Positions 35,425 through 45,406 of a DNA stretch of 64,000 bases are shown here, in pieces. The stretch covers positions 1-64,000 of the forward strand of contig CAIJVU010000018.1 in the NCBI GenBank assembly GCA_903824185.1, in the 5' to 3' direction. The notes below the pieces were generated by a model. It was not told where the DNA came from and searched no databases. It saw only the letters and a list, made by a program, of their open reading frames with translations. Position 1 is the stretch's first letter. Every line of letters begins with the position of its first letter. The position numbers and the translations under genes are program-made. The stretch comes from an uncultured Hyphomicrobiales bacterium (GTDB lineage Bacteria > Pseudomonadota > Alphaproteobacteria > Rhizobiales > Beijerinckiaceae).

Positions 35425-37230
35425 TCATTCGCCGTTCAAAAAAGCCTGGACCATGGGCTCGAAATAAAAATCCGATATGCGCAGGGGTCTGTTGAGCGAA
35501 AGGCCCTCCAAAGTCCGTACACGCGACAAGGCGACATAGACCTGACCGGGTGCAAACGCACCGGTGCCGAAATCAATCCGCACATCGTCAAGTGTCAGGC
35601 CTTGCGCTTTATGAATGGTGATCGCCCAAGCTGGCATCAGCGGCAGTTGCTCATAGGTGCCGATGACCTCGTTTTCAATTTTACCGGCTTCGTTGTTCCA
35701 GACCTGCCGGATTTTTTCCCATTTCACCTGTTCGACATGAAAGGCCTCTTGGCTGTGATCGAAGCGCACATAGACGTCATGCTCTTTAATGGCGGTGACC
35801 GTACCAAGAGAGCCATTGATCCATCGCTTTTCACTGTCATTGCGTGTGGCCATGACGCGCGCACCCGCTTTTAATTCCAGCTGTTGCGGCAACGGCAGGC
35901 CTTCGAATTTGCCTTTTGTCTCGGCGGTAAAAATCGTTGCCTCGCCTTGCAAACCCGCCAGACCATCGCGGTTAAAGCGCTCTGCGGCTGCCAAGGTGGC
36001 TGTCAATAACAAGGGGGCTGTGTTGGGTCTGTGCGGGCCGACACAGCGTTGATTGATGATGTCTACTGTCTCGTTGAGATCAATGCCCGCCCGAATGCGG
36101 CCCAAAATGTCGATGAAGTCTTGTTCATTTTGCCGAAACACGTGATCAAGCGAAATGCGCACCACGGGCATGTTTTGCAGAACGCGCGCGCTGAAGGCAA
36201 AGGGGGTTTTGTAGCCCAATTGTTCCAGAATAGCCCGATCATCATCACGCACCACAGGGGGCAGCTGCATGAAGTCCCCGACCATGACAACCTGTACGCC
36301 ACCAAAGGGGGCTTGTGATCCTTTGATATCGCGCAAGCGCGCATCAATGGCATCCAACACATCGGCGCGCACCATCGAGATTTCATCAATCACAAGGCGC
36401 GTCATTTTTTTATGGATCTGGCCGAAATAACGTCCCGATTCCAATTGATCGGGATTGAGCAAAACCGGCGGCAGCTGGAAAAAGGAATGGATCGTTTGCG
36501 CACCCGCATTCAGAGCCGCAACACCGGTTGGCGCAACAATGGCCTGCGTCTCGCCGCCGGGGCGTTGTTTGAGGTAGCGGATCAAGGTGGTTTTGCCGGT
36601 TCCAGCCCGCCCGAGCACGAGAATAACCGGACTATGCGCATCAATCGCTTTCAGCGTATCGGCTATGCCCGGCAAGGCTTCATAGCTGGGGTCGGCAACA
36701 AAATCAGATTGCGCCATGACGCGGCGGGGCATGATTTTGCTCGGTTTGGTTTCTTTTTTCTTTTGCCCGAAGGGTGTTTTCGCCGCGCGTCTTGGTGCGG
36801 AGGGTTCTGGATCGGGCGGGCTTGCTGGCGGGGCTTCTTGCAGGGCATCCAGAATAAAGCGTGCGGCGGTTTTTTGTTTTGGATTGCCTTGCAGGAGGCG
36901 CCGCTTGCAGTTTGATTGCAAGGTCAGCCTTTCCTCATAACTTAATCTGGGGATTTGATCTATGATCCGCTGTGTCGGGATATCGATCACTTGCGGGGCT
37001 TCGAATGCGTCATCGCTATTTGGAATGTCTGTGGCAGGCTCGTTATCTGTGGGCCTTTGTGTTTTGAGAATACCAAGGCTGTGCAAGCGATGCAGGATGG
37101 TGTCTTCCGTACGCTGATGGCTTGCCGCTAACACGCTGATCCGTTCACCCGACAAATAGGCCTGTGTGAGGCTTTGATCCTCTTTGTCTGACCATGCATG
37201 ATCTTGTCGGGAGGGCAGGGGATGCGGCAC
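35425..37230 (-). CDS. PIF1/RecD-like superfamily 1 DNA helicase
   Basis: 601-residue AAA/SF1B helicase. The first 60 residues form a Myb/SANT-like helical unit (WSDKEDQSLTQAYLSGERISVLAASHQRTEDTILHRLHSLGIL). A proline- and lysine-rich linker follows. The motor begins near residue 200: VLGRAGTGKTTLIRYL (motif I), APTGVAALNAGAQTIHSFF (Ia), LVIDEISMVRADVLDAI (II), VMVGDFMQLPPVV (III) and, at the end, WAITIHKAQGLTLDDV with VYVALSRVRTLEGLSL (V/VI). Such proteins unwind 5'-3' and are linked to replication or recombination, but bacterial members have few defined roles. It lies downstream of the HU-family gene and its terminator. Confidence 0.85.
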   Translation of the reverse strand: MPHPLPSRQDHAWSDKEDQSLTQAYLSGERISVLAASHQRTEDTILHRLHSLGILKTQRPTDNEPATDIPNSDDAFEAPQVIDIPTQRIIDQIPRLSYEERLTLQSNCKRRLLQGNPKQKTAARFILDALQEAPPASPPDPEPSAPRRAAKTPFGQKKKETKPSKIMPRRVMAQSDFVADPSYEALPGIADTLKAIDAHSPVILVLGRAGTGKTTLIRYLKQRPGGETQAIVAPTGVAALNAGAQTIHSFFQLPPVLLNPDQLESGRYFGQIHKKMTRLVIDEISMVRADVLDAIDARLRDIKGSQAPFGGVQVVMVGDFMQLPPVVRDDDRAILEQLGYKTPFAFSARVLQNMPVVRISLDHVFRQNEQDFIDILGRIRAGIDLNETVDIINQRCVGPHRPNTAPLLLTATLAAAERFNRDGLAGLQGEATIFTAETKGKFEGLPLPQQLELKAGARVMATRNDSEKRWINGSLGTVTAIKEHDVYVRFDHSQEAFHVEQVKWEKIRQVWNNEAGKIENEVIGTYEQLPLMPAWAITIHKAQGLTLDDVRIDFGTGAFAPGQVYVALSRVRTLEGLSLNRPLRISDFYFEPMVQAFLNGE

Positions 37231-37348
37231 AGCTCATATCCAGTGTGAGAGAAAGTCAGTATGACTGCGGTGTTTCAAACAAAGATGTGAAACCCCAAAA
37301 TAAAACCCGTGACAGAGAGGTTTTAAAAAACGCCCGTTCAAAAAGAAA

Positions 37349-37376
37349 ATGCTGGAGAGGATCCCTCTCCAGCATA
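37349..37376 (-). terminator. Intrinsic terminator of the HU-family gene
   Basis: GCTGGAGAG and CTCTCCAGC (37351-37374) pair around GGATCC-type central bases. On the minus strand the hairpin is followed by ATTTTCTTTTT. It sits 28 bp after the HU-family stop codon. Confidence 0.85.
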
Positions 37377-37403
37377 ACATCATTTCGATGCGGGCCGTAT
37401 CGC

Positions 37404-37733
37404 TTAGATGGCTTCTTTGAGCTCTTTCGCGACGCGGAAAGCAACCTTTTTGCTGGCCTTGATCTTGATGGCTTCGCCGGTTGCAGGGTTGCGGCCCATG
37501 CGTGCTGCACGCTTGCGAACCTGCAGAATGCCGATGCCGCTCATGCGGATACGGGCGCCTTTTTTCAGGCTTTTAACAACGGCAGCAACGAAGTCATCAA
37601 AGATTTCGTTGGTCTGTTTTTTGGTGAGCCCATGTGCTTCAGCGATGCCGGCGGCGATGTGCTTGATGGTGACCACCTCGACTTTTTCGGCCGTGGCTTT
37701 CGGGGCGGCTTTGGTAGCTGGTTTAAGTGCCAT
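37404..37733 (-). CDS. HU-family DNA-binding protein
   Basis: 109-residue nucleoid protein. The HU/IHF fold starts near residue 20: IKHIAAGIAEAHGLTKKQTNEIFDDFVAAVVKSLKKGARIRMSGIGILQVRKR. The DNA-binding arm is RAARMGRNPATGEAIKIKASKKVAF, and the C-terminus is KELKEAI. About 20 Ala/Lys/Pro-rich residues precede the fold, so it is longer than typical HU (about 90). ATG 37733 with AGGATAG upstream was chosen; the open frame to 37838 upstream is non-coding. It is a single gene with its own terminator, probably highly expressed. Whether it is an HU or an IHF-like partner cannot be decided by eye. Confidence 0.9.
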   Translation of the reverse strand: MALKPATKAAPKATAEKVEVVTIKHIAAGIAEAHGLTKKQTNEIFDDFVAAVVKSLKKGARIRMSGIGILQVRKRAARMGRNPATGEAIKIKASKKVAFRVAKELKEAI

Positions 37734-37941
37734 TTTGACTATCCTGTTCGAATCATCGCTCCGAGTGAGCGGAGGCTTTACTATATAGGAAAAGTCACGT
37801 TTCCAAGAGATCGAAGCCATAAAAACGCTGGGATGCACATGATTTCTGCGGAAAAATCATCAGAATCAGGCCCACCTGCACCGCCTGCCAGAAAGGTCAA
37901 GCGCTTTGTGGCAGCGCCAGACACGAAGCGTCTTGCCCCCT

Positions 37942-39771
37942 TCAGGGAACGAGATCACTGACAAAATGCCCGTGGCCCAGGTCCATCCAATGGCGTTCGG
38001 GCGGCACGAAATCAAGCGACCGCATGGGTGTGGGTAGCTCGGATGTTGTCAAAGCACGGCGTCCACGCCGATGGCTTGGATCGGGAATGGGAACGGCCTG
38101 CATCAATTTGCGCGTATAGGGATGGGCCGGTTCGCTGATGATCCGATCGCGCGGGCCGATCTCGACAATCTCGCCCAGATACATCACCGCCACCCGATGG
38201 CTGATCCGTTCAACCACAGCCATATCGTGGGAAATGAACAAAAAGGCCAAGCCCATTTCCGCCTGCAGTTCCATGAGCAAATTGACAACCTGCGCTTTGA
38301 TCGACACATCAAGAGCCGAAACGGCTTCATCGGCGACAATCAGTTTGGGTTTGAGTGCCAGCGCTCTGGCAATACAAATGCGTTGGCGTTGACCGCCGGA
38401 AAATTCATGCGGAAAACGGCTGGCCATGGACGGTTCAAGGCCAACGCGCCGCATCAAGGCGGCGACAATATCAGGGGCATCGCTTTCGCTCGCCAGACCA
38501 TGCACCAGAATGGGTTCTGCAATCGCCATACCGACCGTTTTGCGGGGATTGAGGCTTGCAAAAGGATCTTGGAAAATCATCTGGATGCTTTGGCGCATAT
38601 GACGCAAGCCCTGCGCATCCAAATCTCTGACACTTTGATTGTCGTATTGGATGTCTCCGCTGGTGGGCTCGACCAACCGCAGCAGCGAGCGGCCTGTGGT
38701 TGATTTTCCGCAGCCCGACTCACCCACCAAGGCAAGTGTTTCACTCGCATGCAAATCAAAGGAGACATTTTCAACCGCATGCACCCGCGCGGAAACATTG
38801 CCAAACAGACCCGAACGGACATCAAACCGCGTCACCAGATTTTGAACACGCAACAAAGGTTGTGCTGTCTCAGGCACGCTGAAATCATGCGGGGCAGGCT
38901 TGTGCGGCTCACCGGTTACGGGGTCAATGATGGCAAAGGGTTCTGGATTTTTGATGCCCTTCATCGAACCCAGCCGCGGCACGGCTGACAGCAAAGCGCG
39001 CGTATAGGCGGCTTTTGGGTGGCTGAAAAGGTCGGCTGTGTTGCTTTCTTCGACCTTGTGCCCTTTCAGCATCACCAAGACGCGGTCGGCGATTTCGGCG
39101 ACAATGCCCATGTCATGCGTGATGAAGATCACGGACATGCCTTCCTCATCTTGCAACAATTTGATGAGCTCGAGAATTTCCGCCTGAATCGTCACATCAA
39201 GTGCTGTTGTCGGCTCGTCGGCAATCAAGACATGCGGACGGCAGGCAAGGCTGATGGCAATCATCACGCGTTGCCGCATGCCGCCGGACAATTGATGCGG
39301 ATAGTCGTTGAGACGGCGAGCGGCAGCAGGAATGCGCACCCGTTCGAGCAAGCGCAGGGCTTCCCGGTCGGCGGTTTGCCGATCCATGCCGCGATGATAC
39401 ATCAAAGGTTCACTGATCTGGAAACCGATTGGCAGTACCGGATTGAGGCTTGTCATCGGCTCTTGAAAGATCATCGCGACACGATTGCCGCGCAATGTCC
39501 GCATCTCGTTTTCAGGCAGGGCCAACAGATTTTGGCCTTCAAACACAATCTCGCCTTGAATGCGACTGTTGATCTCAGGCAGCAAGCGCATGATGGAGAG
39601 AGCAGTCACGCTTTTACCGGAGCCCGACTCGCCCACCACAGCCAAGGTTTCGCGCGGGGCCAAATCAAAATTCAGCGTGTCGACAACCGTGCGCCATTGG
39701 CCGTCCACACGAAAGGCGGTGGACAGATTGCGGACCGAAAGAATGGGTTGATCAGATGACGTCATGCTCAT
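37942..39771 (-). CDS. Dipeptide-type ABC transporter, double ATPase (DppD-DppF fusion, GsiA-like)
   Basis: 609-residue protein with two complete ATPase domains in one chain. The first (residues about 10-265) has [34 protein letters not shown] and [18 protein letters not shown]. The second (about 315-590) has [36 protein letters not shown] and [18 protein letters not shown]. Note DEA instead of DEP in the second Walker B; the glutamate is kept. Both H-loops are present ([18 protein letters not shown]). This is the arrangement of GsiA-type importers. Its start overlaps the permease stop by ATGA. Confidence 0.92.
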   Translation of the reverse strand: MSMTSSDQPILSVRNLSTAFRVDGQWRTVVDTLNFDLAPRETLAVVGESGSGKSVTALSIMRLLPEINSRIQGEIVFEGQNLLALPENEMRTLRGNRVAMIFQEPMTSLNPVLPIGFQISEPLMYHRGMDRQTADREALRLLERVRIPAAARRLNDYPHQLSGGMRQRVMIAISLACRPHVLIADEPTTALDVTIQAEILELIKLLQDEEGMSVIFITHDMGIVAEIADRVLVMLKGHKVEESNTADLFSHPKAAYTRALLSAVPRLGSMKGIKNPEPFAIIDPVTGEPHKPAPHDFSVPETAQPLLRVQNLVTRFDVRSGLFGNVSARVHAVENVSFDLHASETLALVGESGCGKSTTGRSLLRLVEPTSGDIQYDNQSVRDLDAQGLRHMRQSIQMIFQDPFASLNPRKTVGMAIAEPILVHGLASESDAPDIVAALMRRVGLEPSMASRFPHEFSGGQRQRICIARALALKPKLIVADEAVSALDVSIKAQVVNLLMELQAEMGLAFLFISHDMAVVERISHRVAVMYLGEIVEIGPRDRIISEPAHPYTRKLMQAVPIPDPSHRRGRRALTTSELPTPMRSLDFVPPERHWMDLGHGHFVSDLVP

Positions 39772-40664
39772 GCCTCATCCTTCAACTTGGGATCGATGGC
39801 ATCACGCAAACCGTCCCCCAATAAGTTCAAGGCAAAAATCACAATCAAAATCGCACCGCCCGGTGCAATGACCAGCCACGCACTATCGAGAATATTTTCA
39901 AACCCCTCACGGATCATGCTGCCCCAAGTCGGCGCGGGGGGTTTCACGCCCAGACCGATAAAGGCCAGTGAGGCTTCGGTCCGGATCGCATTGGCAAGCC
40001 ACAGCGATCCCATGACCAAAATTTCCGGCAGGATATTCGGTAAAATATGAATGATCAGAATACGGGCATCCGAATAGCCCAAGGCCCGACAGGCATCGAT
40101 GAATTCCCGCTCTTTCAGAGCAATGGTTGGCGCACGCGCAATCCGTGCAAAAGGCGGGATCGATGTCAGGGCAATGGCAATGACGATGTTGAGGATGGAT
40201 GGCCCCAGCATGGCCACAATGATCAGGCCCAAGATCAGGGACGGGAAGGCCAAGAGAATATCCATCACCTGCATCACCAGCGTGTCTATGCGGCCGCCAT
40301 ACCAGCCGGCAATCATGCCGATGGCCGAGCCGATCACCATGGCAAGTGCCGTGGAGGTGAGGCCGATCAACAGTGACAGGCGGGCGCCGTAAATGATGCG
40401 ACTGTAGATATCGCGTCCGAAATAATCGGTGCCGAGCAGATGCGCTTCGGTGGGTGGTTTCAGGCGGACCAGAATATCCTGTTCGAGAGGATCTTGCCCT
40501 GTCACCCACGGCGCAAAAATGGCCATCAGGGCAATCACAAGGAAAATCACCAAGCCAATCCACGAGGTCTTATTGGCGTTAAAGGCCTTCAGCACGGCCT
40601 GCAGCATCTGGCGTTTGGGTGAGCGCGGACCCAGCGAGACCGGCGTTTGGGGGCTCATCTTCAT
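39768..40664 (-). CDS. Dipeptide-type ABC transporter permease (DppC-like)
   Basis: 298-residue permease with about six helices. Helix 1 is WIGLVIFLVIALMAIFAPWV, followed by the conserved HLLGTDYFGRDIYSRIIYGARLSL. The EAA coupling loop is RAPTIALKEREFIDACRALGYSDARI, and the C-terminus [20 protein letters not shown] is a classic DppC ending. ATGA overlaps join it to both neighbours, showing a tightly coupled operon. Confidence 0.93.
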   Translation of the reverse strand: MKMSPQTPVSLGPRSPKRQMLQAVLKAFNANKTSWIGLVIFLVIALMAIFAPWVTGQDPLEQDILVRLKPPTEAHLLGTDYFGRDIYSRIIYGARLSLLIGLTSTALAMVIGSAIGMIAGWYGGRIDTLVMQVMDILLAFPSLILGLIIVAMLGPSILNIVIAIALTSIPPFARIARAPTIALKEREFIDACRALGYSDARILIIHILPNILPEILVMGSLWLANAIRTEASLAFIGLGVKPPAPTWGSMIREGFENILDSAWLVIAPGGAILIVIFALNLLGDGLRDAIDPKLKDEA

Positions 40665-41599
40665 TTGAATTTCACCCGCGGATCAACAAAACCATAGGTG
40701 AGATCTGTCGCTAAATTCACCACCACCACCACCAATGTGTAAATCACCATCATGCCTTGCAGCATGGTATAATCGCGCTGGTTCAACGCGCCGACAATCA
40801 ATTTGCCCAAGCCTGGGCGGCTGAAAACAATTTCGGTCAAGACGGAATTGCCAATGAGAATGCCGAGATAAAGACCGATAATGGTAATGATCGGTATCAG
40901 CGCATTGCGCATGGCGTGCCGCCAAACAACAACCGGCCATGGCACGCCTTTGGCCCGTGCGGTGCGGACATAATCTTCCTGCAACACTTCCAGCATGGCG
41001 GAGCGCGTGACACGGGTGATATAGGCAGCGGTGATCAGTCCGAGATTGATGGCGGGCAAAGTGATGGATTGGTACCACGCTTCAAAACTGCCCGAACGGG
41101 CGCTGATCACTGGAAACCAATGCAAGATAATGGCAAAGCCCAACAGCAAAAGCAGGGCCGACACAAAAGGCGGAAAGGACAGGCCGAGCAAAGAGCCGAT
41201 GCGCACCGCATAATCAATAAACCGATTGCGGTTCAAGGCAGCGGCCACCCCTAAGGGCACACCAAGCGCAATCCCGAGTATCAACGAGACAATCGTCAGT
41301 TCGATGGTCCATGGCAGGACATTCAGCACTTCGCTGATCACAGGGCGGCCCGTCATCATCGAGGTGCCCCAGTCGCCTTGCACAGCACCCAGCATGAACA
41401 AGCGATATTGCTCGAACAACGGCAGGTCCAAGCCTAATTTGCTGCGCAAGGCGATAATGGCCTCACGGCTGGCCTGATCTCCCAAAATGACCTGTGCAGG
41501 ATCACCCGGCACAATTCTGACAATCACAAAAACCAATGTCAGAACGGCAAAGAGGGTGACCAGGGCAAAGAGAAAACGTCGGATCAGGAAGGCGGTCAT
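40661..41599 (-). CDS. Dipeptide-type ABC transporter permease (DppB-like)
   Basis: 312-residue permease. It opens MTAFLIRRFLFALVTLFAVLTLVFVIVRIVPGDPAQVILGDQAS, containing the VPGDP motif of DppB proteins. The coupling loop is ITRVTRSAMLEVLQEDYVRTARAKGVPWPVVVWRHAMRNAL, and the protein ends in DLTYGFVDPRVKFK. It is located 67 bp after the binding-protein gene; that gap shows an inverted CCGGATCTTC/GAAGATCCGG pair (41626-41649) that could protect the upstream mRNA end. Confidence 0.93.
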   Translation of the reverse strand: MTAFLIRRFLFALVTLFAVLTLVFVIVRIVPGDPAQVILGDQASREAIIALRSKLGLDLPLFEQYRLFMLGAVQGDWGTSMMTGRPVISEVLNVLPWTIELTIVSLILGIALGVPLGVAAALNRNRFIDYAVRIGSLLGLSFPPFVSALLLLLGFAIILHWFPVISARSGSFEAWYQSITLPAINLGLITAAYITRVTRSAMLEVLQEDYVRTARAKGVPWPVVVWRHAMRNALIPIITIIGLYLGILIGNSVLTEIVFSRPGLGKLIVGALNQRDYTMLQGMMVIYTLVVVVVNLATDLTYGFVDPRVKFK

Positions 41600-41625
41600 T
41601 GGGATGATCCAAATGAGAGAGGGTC

Positions 41626-41649
41626 CGGATCTTCATGGAAGATCCGGAC
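41626..41649. other. Inverted repeat between binding-protein and permease genes
   Basis: CCGGATCTTC and GAAGATCCGG are separated by four bases (ATG-centred), giving a perfect 10 bp stem. In the leftward transcript it lies about 20 nt after the binding-protein stop and is not followed by a T-run. It is therefore more likely an mRNA-stabilising intercistronic hairpin than a terminator. Confidence 0.55.
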
Positions 41650-41666
41650 CCCTCGAAGCGGTCGGA

Positions 41667-43217
41667 TTATTTTGTGAAGCGGGTCTTTTCTGTCACGGGA
41701 GGCGACAGGTTGATGGACCCTTGCAGCTCATAACCAAGATCGAGATTGTCTTTCCATGCCCAGAGCTGCAACTGCTCATAGACCGGAATACCGCAGACAT
41801 TTTTCACGAGCTTTTCTTGAGCTGTCTTCCACAAAGCTTTTTGCTTGGCGGCATCGGCTTCCACACGGGCAGCACGGATTTCGCTATCGGCCACATCACA
41901 ATGCGTGAAGTTGGTAATAGCGGTTGGTGTGCCGATGATAGAGGCCGAGTCATAGAATTGCGTCAGATAGACATCGGCAACCGGAAAGCGTGCGGCCTGA
42001 TAATGCACCACTTGCGACAGATCTTTGCGGATCTGGGCGTGGAACGTGGCGTGTTCAACCAATTCGATTTCGAGATTGATGCCCGCTTTTTTCAATTGGG
42101 CCTGCACAGCCTCGATAAAGGTTTGCATGCCTGTCAAAGTGGTGTGGATTGTCTTGATGGTCACACCATTCGGATAGCCTGCTTCAGCCAGAAGCTTTTT
42201 GGCCTTGTCGAGATCGTAAGGATAAAGCGGGGCCTTCTCGTCTGTGCCGAAATAACCTGAGGGCACAACAGACACCGCTTCACGTGATGAACCCGCCCCT
42301 TTGAATTGCACAATGGCCTTGCGGTCGATGGCATGGGCGATGGCCTGACGGACGCGAATATCATCAAGCGGCTTGGAGTTCACGTTCAGGAAAAGGGTCG
42401 ACAATTCGCCGGGTTCCATCGCTTTCACTTTTACGCCCGGCAATTTGCTGGTGCGGTCAACCCATGTCTGGTCCTGCTTGCCATAGATCATATCCAGTTC
42501 GCCTGCCTGAAAGGCCAGATCGCGGCTGGAATCGGCGGGGATATAGCGATAGGTGATGTCTTCCAGCTGCGGAGCGCCGCGGAAGTATTTTTTATTGGCA
42601 ACCAGCTTCACAAATTGCTGCGGCTGATATTCGGCAAATTCAAAGGGGCCCGTGCCAATCGGCTTCTTGCCGAAATTGTCACCCATTTCTTCCACGGCCT
42701 TTTTGCAAACCATATTGCCGCCGTTAATATTGGCGACATAGCCAAGGAAACCGGCCACAGGGTTTTTCAAGGTAATTTTCAGTGTGGACGCATCGAGCGC
42801 TTCGACCTTTTCAAGAGCGGCAAAGTCACCGGAATAAGAGGAGGTGGCTTTATTGGCAGCGCGCTTGATCGAGAATGCTGCATCCTCAGCACTGAATGGA
42901 CCATAGCCGTGATGGCACTGGACGCCTTGGCGAATCTTGAACGTAAATTCTGTACCGGTTGGATTCACAGTCCAGCTTTCAGCCAGATCCGGCTCGATAA
43001 AGTCAGGGCTTGCGGTGCCGGGCTTTAACCGCACCAAGCCATTGAAAATATAATTGAGCAGGCCTTTGTCGGGTGTGGTCGAGGCTAAATGCGGATCAAG
43101 TTTTCCGGCATCTGCCGATCCCATGCCGATGACCAGTGATTTTTTTTGAGCGTAAGCAGACCCAACGCTCAAGGCCGCAGCCAATGTAAGCGCGATTGCT
43201 AGATTCTTTTTCATCAT
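41667..43217 (-). CDS. Periplasmic solute-binding protein, family 5 (DppA-like)
   Basis: 516-residue binding protein with a Sec signal peptide (MMKKNLAIALTLAAALSVGSAYAQ). The mature part begins KKSLVIGMGSADAGKLDPHLASTTPDKGLLNYIFNGLVRL, typical for dipeptide-type proteins. The family-5 signature is in IEPDLAESWTVNPTGTEFTFKIRQGVQCHHGYGPFSAEDAAFSI, followed by RVRQAIAHAIDRKAIV. Four cysteines lie in the mature chain. Size and operon (SBP, DppB, DppC, double ATPase) match the peptide/opine/nickel class; the ligand is not predictable. ATG 43214 is an equally possible start. Confidence 0.9.
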   Translation of the reverse strand: MMKKNLAIALTLAAALSVGSAYAQKKSLVIGMGSADAGKLDPHLASTTPDKGLLNYIFNGLVRLKPGTASPDFIEPDLAESWTVNPTGTEFTFKIRQGVQCHHGYGPFSAEDAAFSIKRAANKATSSYSGDFAALEKVEALDASTLKITLKNPVAGFLGYVANINGGNMVCKKAVEEMGDNFGKKPIGTGPFEFAEYQPQQFVKLVANKKYFRGAPQLEDITYRYIPADSSRDLAFQAGELDMIYGKQDQTWVDRTSKLPGVKVKAMEPGELSTLFLNVNSKPLDDIRVRQAIAHAIDRKAIVQFKGAGSSREAVSVVPSGYFGTDEKAPLYPYDLDKAKKLLAEAGYPNGVTIKTIHTTLTGMQTFIEAVQAQLKKAGINLEIELVEHATFHAQIRKDLSQVVHYQAARFPVADVYLTQFYDSASIIGTPTAITNFTHCDVADSEIRAARVEADAAKQKALWKTAQEKLVKNVCGIPVYEQLQLWAWKDNLDLGYELQGSINLSPPVTEKTRFTK

Positions 43218-43295
43218 AATCCATCCCCAAATGATTAGGCCGCTATACTGTGCGAGGTTGCAGGCCTATGCAAGGGGGGTGTGGATAGATGCTAT

Positions 43296-44009
43296 TTAAA
43301 ACATATCTTCCAAACGACAATTGACCATAATTTCTGCAACAGACGCCGTATTGGGCAGTGTGAGCAGTGTGGTCGCGAGTTCGGCAAGGTCTTTGGGGTC
43401 GATCATATCCGCTTCTTTGATCTTATCCGACCCCCGCGTCATATCGGTCAACACAAAGGAGGGGCATAGTGCAGTGCAGCGAACGCCGCTTTCCCAGCCA
43501 ATTCTGCGGGTGGAATGCGACAAAGCCAACACCGCAAATTTACTCATCGTATAGGCGATATGATCGTTTCTGACGCGTTTTCCCGAAAGGGAGGCGATAT
43601 TGATCACCCGCCCCGATCCCGATTGTTCGAGATGTGGCAAGGCCAGTTGGATCATGTGCAGCGGCGCCTTGCAATTCACGGCCCAGACCGCGTCTAATTC
43701 CGTTTCCGAGATGGTGCGAATGGTTTGATGCGAGCCGATTCCGGCATTGTTGATCAGCGCGTCGATTTTTCCGAATTGTTCGAGCGCGGCGGACACCCAT
43801 AGTTCATGGCTTGTCCAGTCTGTGGCCTCATAACGCGCGACGTGAACCCGCGCCTTATTTTTATCCGCAAGAAAAGAGACGAGGGATTCAGGATCCCGGG
43901 CGCCCAGAGATAAAAAGCAGCCTGCCTCATAAAGGCGCGTGGCAAGGGCAAGGCCGATGCCACGATTGGCGCCTGAAATCAGAACGACACGGTTGTTGAG
44001 ATCGAGCAT
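43296..44009 (-). CDS. Short-chain dehydrogenase/reductase
   Basis: 237-residue SDR, with SGANRGIGLALATRLYEAG at the N-terminus, LSLGARDPES (Arg in the beta-2 loop, compatible with NADPH), ALINNAGIGSHQTI, Ser in NIASLSGKRV and YTMSKFAVLALSH. It ends in a short CRLEDMF, so the C-terminal substrate region is shorter than in 250-residue SDRs. GAGGGG is well placed before ATG 44009. Being 78 bp upstream of the DppA-like gene on the same strand, it may be the first gene of that operon. Confidence 0.85.
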   Translation of the reverse strand: MLDLNNRVVLISGANRGIGLALATRLYEAGCFLSLGARDPESLVSFLADKNKARVHVARYEATDWTSHELWVSAALEQFGKIDALINNAGIGSHQTIRTISETELDAVWAVNCKAPLHMIQLALPHLEQSGSGRVINIASLSGKRVRNDHIAYTMSKFAVLALSHSTRRIGWESGVRCTALCPSFVLTDMTRGSDKIKEADMIDPKDLAELATTLLTLPNTASVAEIMVNCRLEDMF

Positions 44010-44097
44010 GGGGCCCCTCTTTTTTTGATTGTTTCGAGCCATTGCTCGCTTTCGAAGACGAACTGTCTGGGCTAATCTGGTGAAAAGGAGTGCGATC

Positions 44098-45396
44098 ATG
44101 GACATGTCATTGCAATCTGCCAAGCCATTTTGGTGGGACGCCGCGCCGCGCGAGGTGGAAACGGATGCCACGCTTCCCGCCCAGTGTGATTGTTTGGTGG
44201 TGGGGGCGGGCTATGCGGGCCTGACGGCGGCTTTGCGCTTGGCGGAAGCGGGACGTGATGTGGTTGTGTGTGATGCAGGCCCGCCCGGTTTTGGCGGATC
44301 GAGCCGTTCGGGCGGCATGATCGGGCACGGACATCGTTTGTCTTATGGGATGCTGATCAAAAAATATGGGCAGGAGAAGGCCCGTGCGCTGGTTTTAGAG
44401 GGCATGGCATCCCTCGAGCATATCAAGGATTTGATCCGGTCACGCGGATTGAATGCGGAGTTGCAAGAGGTGGGACGTCTGCGCGGGGCATGGACGGCTG
44501 CCGACTATAATCAAATGGGCCGTGAGGCCGATTTGTTGCAGCGCGATTTTGGCCTGCCTGTCGAGGTCATTGCCAAAGCCGATATGCACAGGGAAATTGC
44601 CTCTGACGCCTATCAGGGTGGATTGTTGTTTTATTCCCATGGCGGGATGCATCCAGCGCTTTATCATCAAAGCCTCTTGGCGGCAGCCCGTGCTGCGGGG
44701 GCACGTGTTTTTGGCTATGCGCCCGTCACCGCCATCGAGCCAACCCCTTCTGGCTTTCGTGTGACATCAAGCAAAGGCGTGATTGAAGCGCGCGATGTCT
44801 TGCTGGCAAGCAATGGCTATACCTCTGCCCCTTTTACGAAACAGGCCTCAGCCTTGGTGCCCATGCCGAGTTTTTTGATCGCCACACAATCGATCAGCCC
44901 CAACAGGGTCAAAGCCCTGATCCCCAACGGGCGAATGGTCGTTGAAACCCGTGAAAAGCATCTTTACTACCGCCCGTCACCGGACGGGACGCGGATTATT
45001 CTGGGAGGACGTGCGGCCCTGCATCCCATCCCTCTGGAAGAGGCGCGCACACGCTTGCAGCAGGAATTGGTTGCATTGTTTCCTGATTTGCACGATGTGG
45101 CCATTACCCATACATGGACCGGAAATATTGCTATGACGCGCAGTGATTTGCCGGCCATTGGCCAGCGTGACGGCATTTGGTATGCGCTGGGCTGCAATGG
45201 ATCAGGCGTGGCGTTGATGACCTATCTGGGGCACAAGCTCGCGCTGAAAGTTTTGGGTGACAAGCAGGGCGCCACAGCCTTTGATGATATCGCATTCAAG
45301 CCCTTGCCATTTTATGACGGCAGGCCGTGGTTCTTGCCTCTCATGACCTATTGGTTCCGCGCGCGCGATGTCTGGCGGGACCATATCGCCTCGTGA
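44098..45396 (+). CDS. FAD-dependent amine/amino-acid oxidoreductase (DAO family, PuuB-like)
   Basis: 432-residue flavoprotein. The FAD motif is VVGAGYAGLTAALRLAEAGRDVVVCDAGPPGFGGSSRSGGMIGHGHR; the GGSSRSGG loop is the usual GAS-RN-G site in altered form. The C-terminal contact region is HTWTGNIAMTRSDLPAIGQRDGIWYALGCNGSGVALMTYLG. Substrate is likely a secondary amine or N-substituted amino acid. ATG 44098 follows AAAGGAG. It is divergent from the SDR/Dpp unit and converges on hutF. Confidence 0.87.
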   Translation: MDMSLQSAKPFWWDAAPREVETDATLPAQCDCLVVGAGYAGLTAALRLAEAGRDVVVCDAGPPGFGGSSRSGGMIGHGHRLSYGMLIKKYGQEKARALVLEGMASLEHIKDLIRSRGLNAELQEVGRLRGAWTAADYNQMGREADLLQRDFGLPVEVIAKADMHREIASDAYQGGLLFYSHGGMHPALYHQSLLAAARAAGARVFGYAPVTAIEPTPSGFRVTSSKGVIEARDVLLASNGYTSAPFTKQASALVPMPSFLIATQSISPNRVKALIPNGRMVVETREKHLYYRPSPDGTRIILGGRAALHPIPLEEARTRLQQELVALFPDLHDVAITHTWTGNIAMTRSDLPAIGQRDGIWYALGCNGSGVALMTYLGHKLALKVLGDKQGATAFDDIAFKPLPFYDGRPWFLPLMTYWFRARDVWRDHIAS

Positions 45397-45406
45397 CAGT
45401 GGACAG

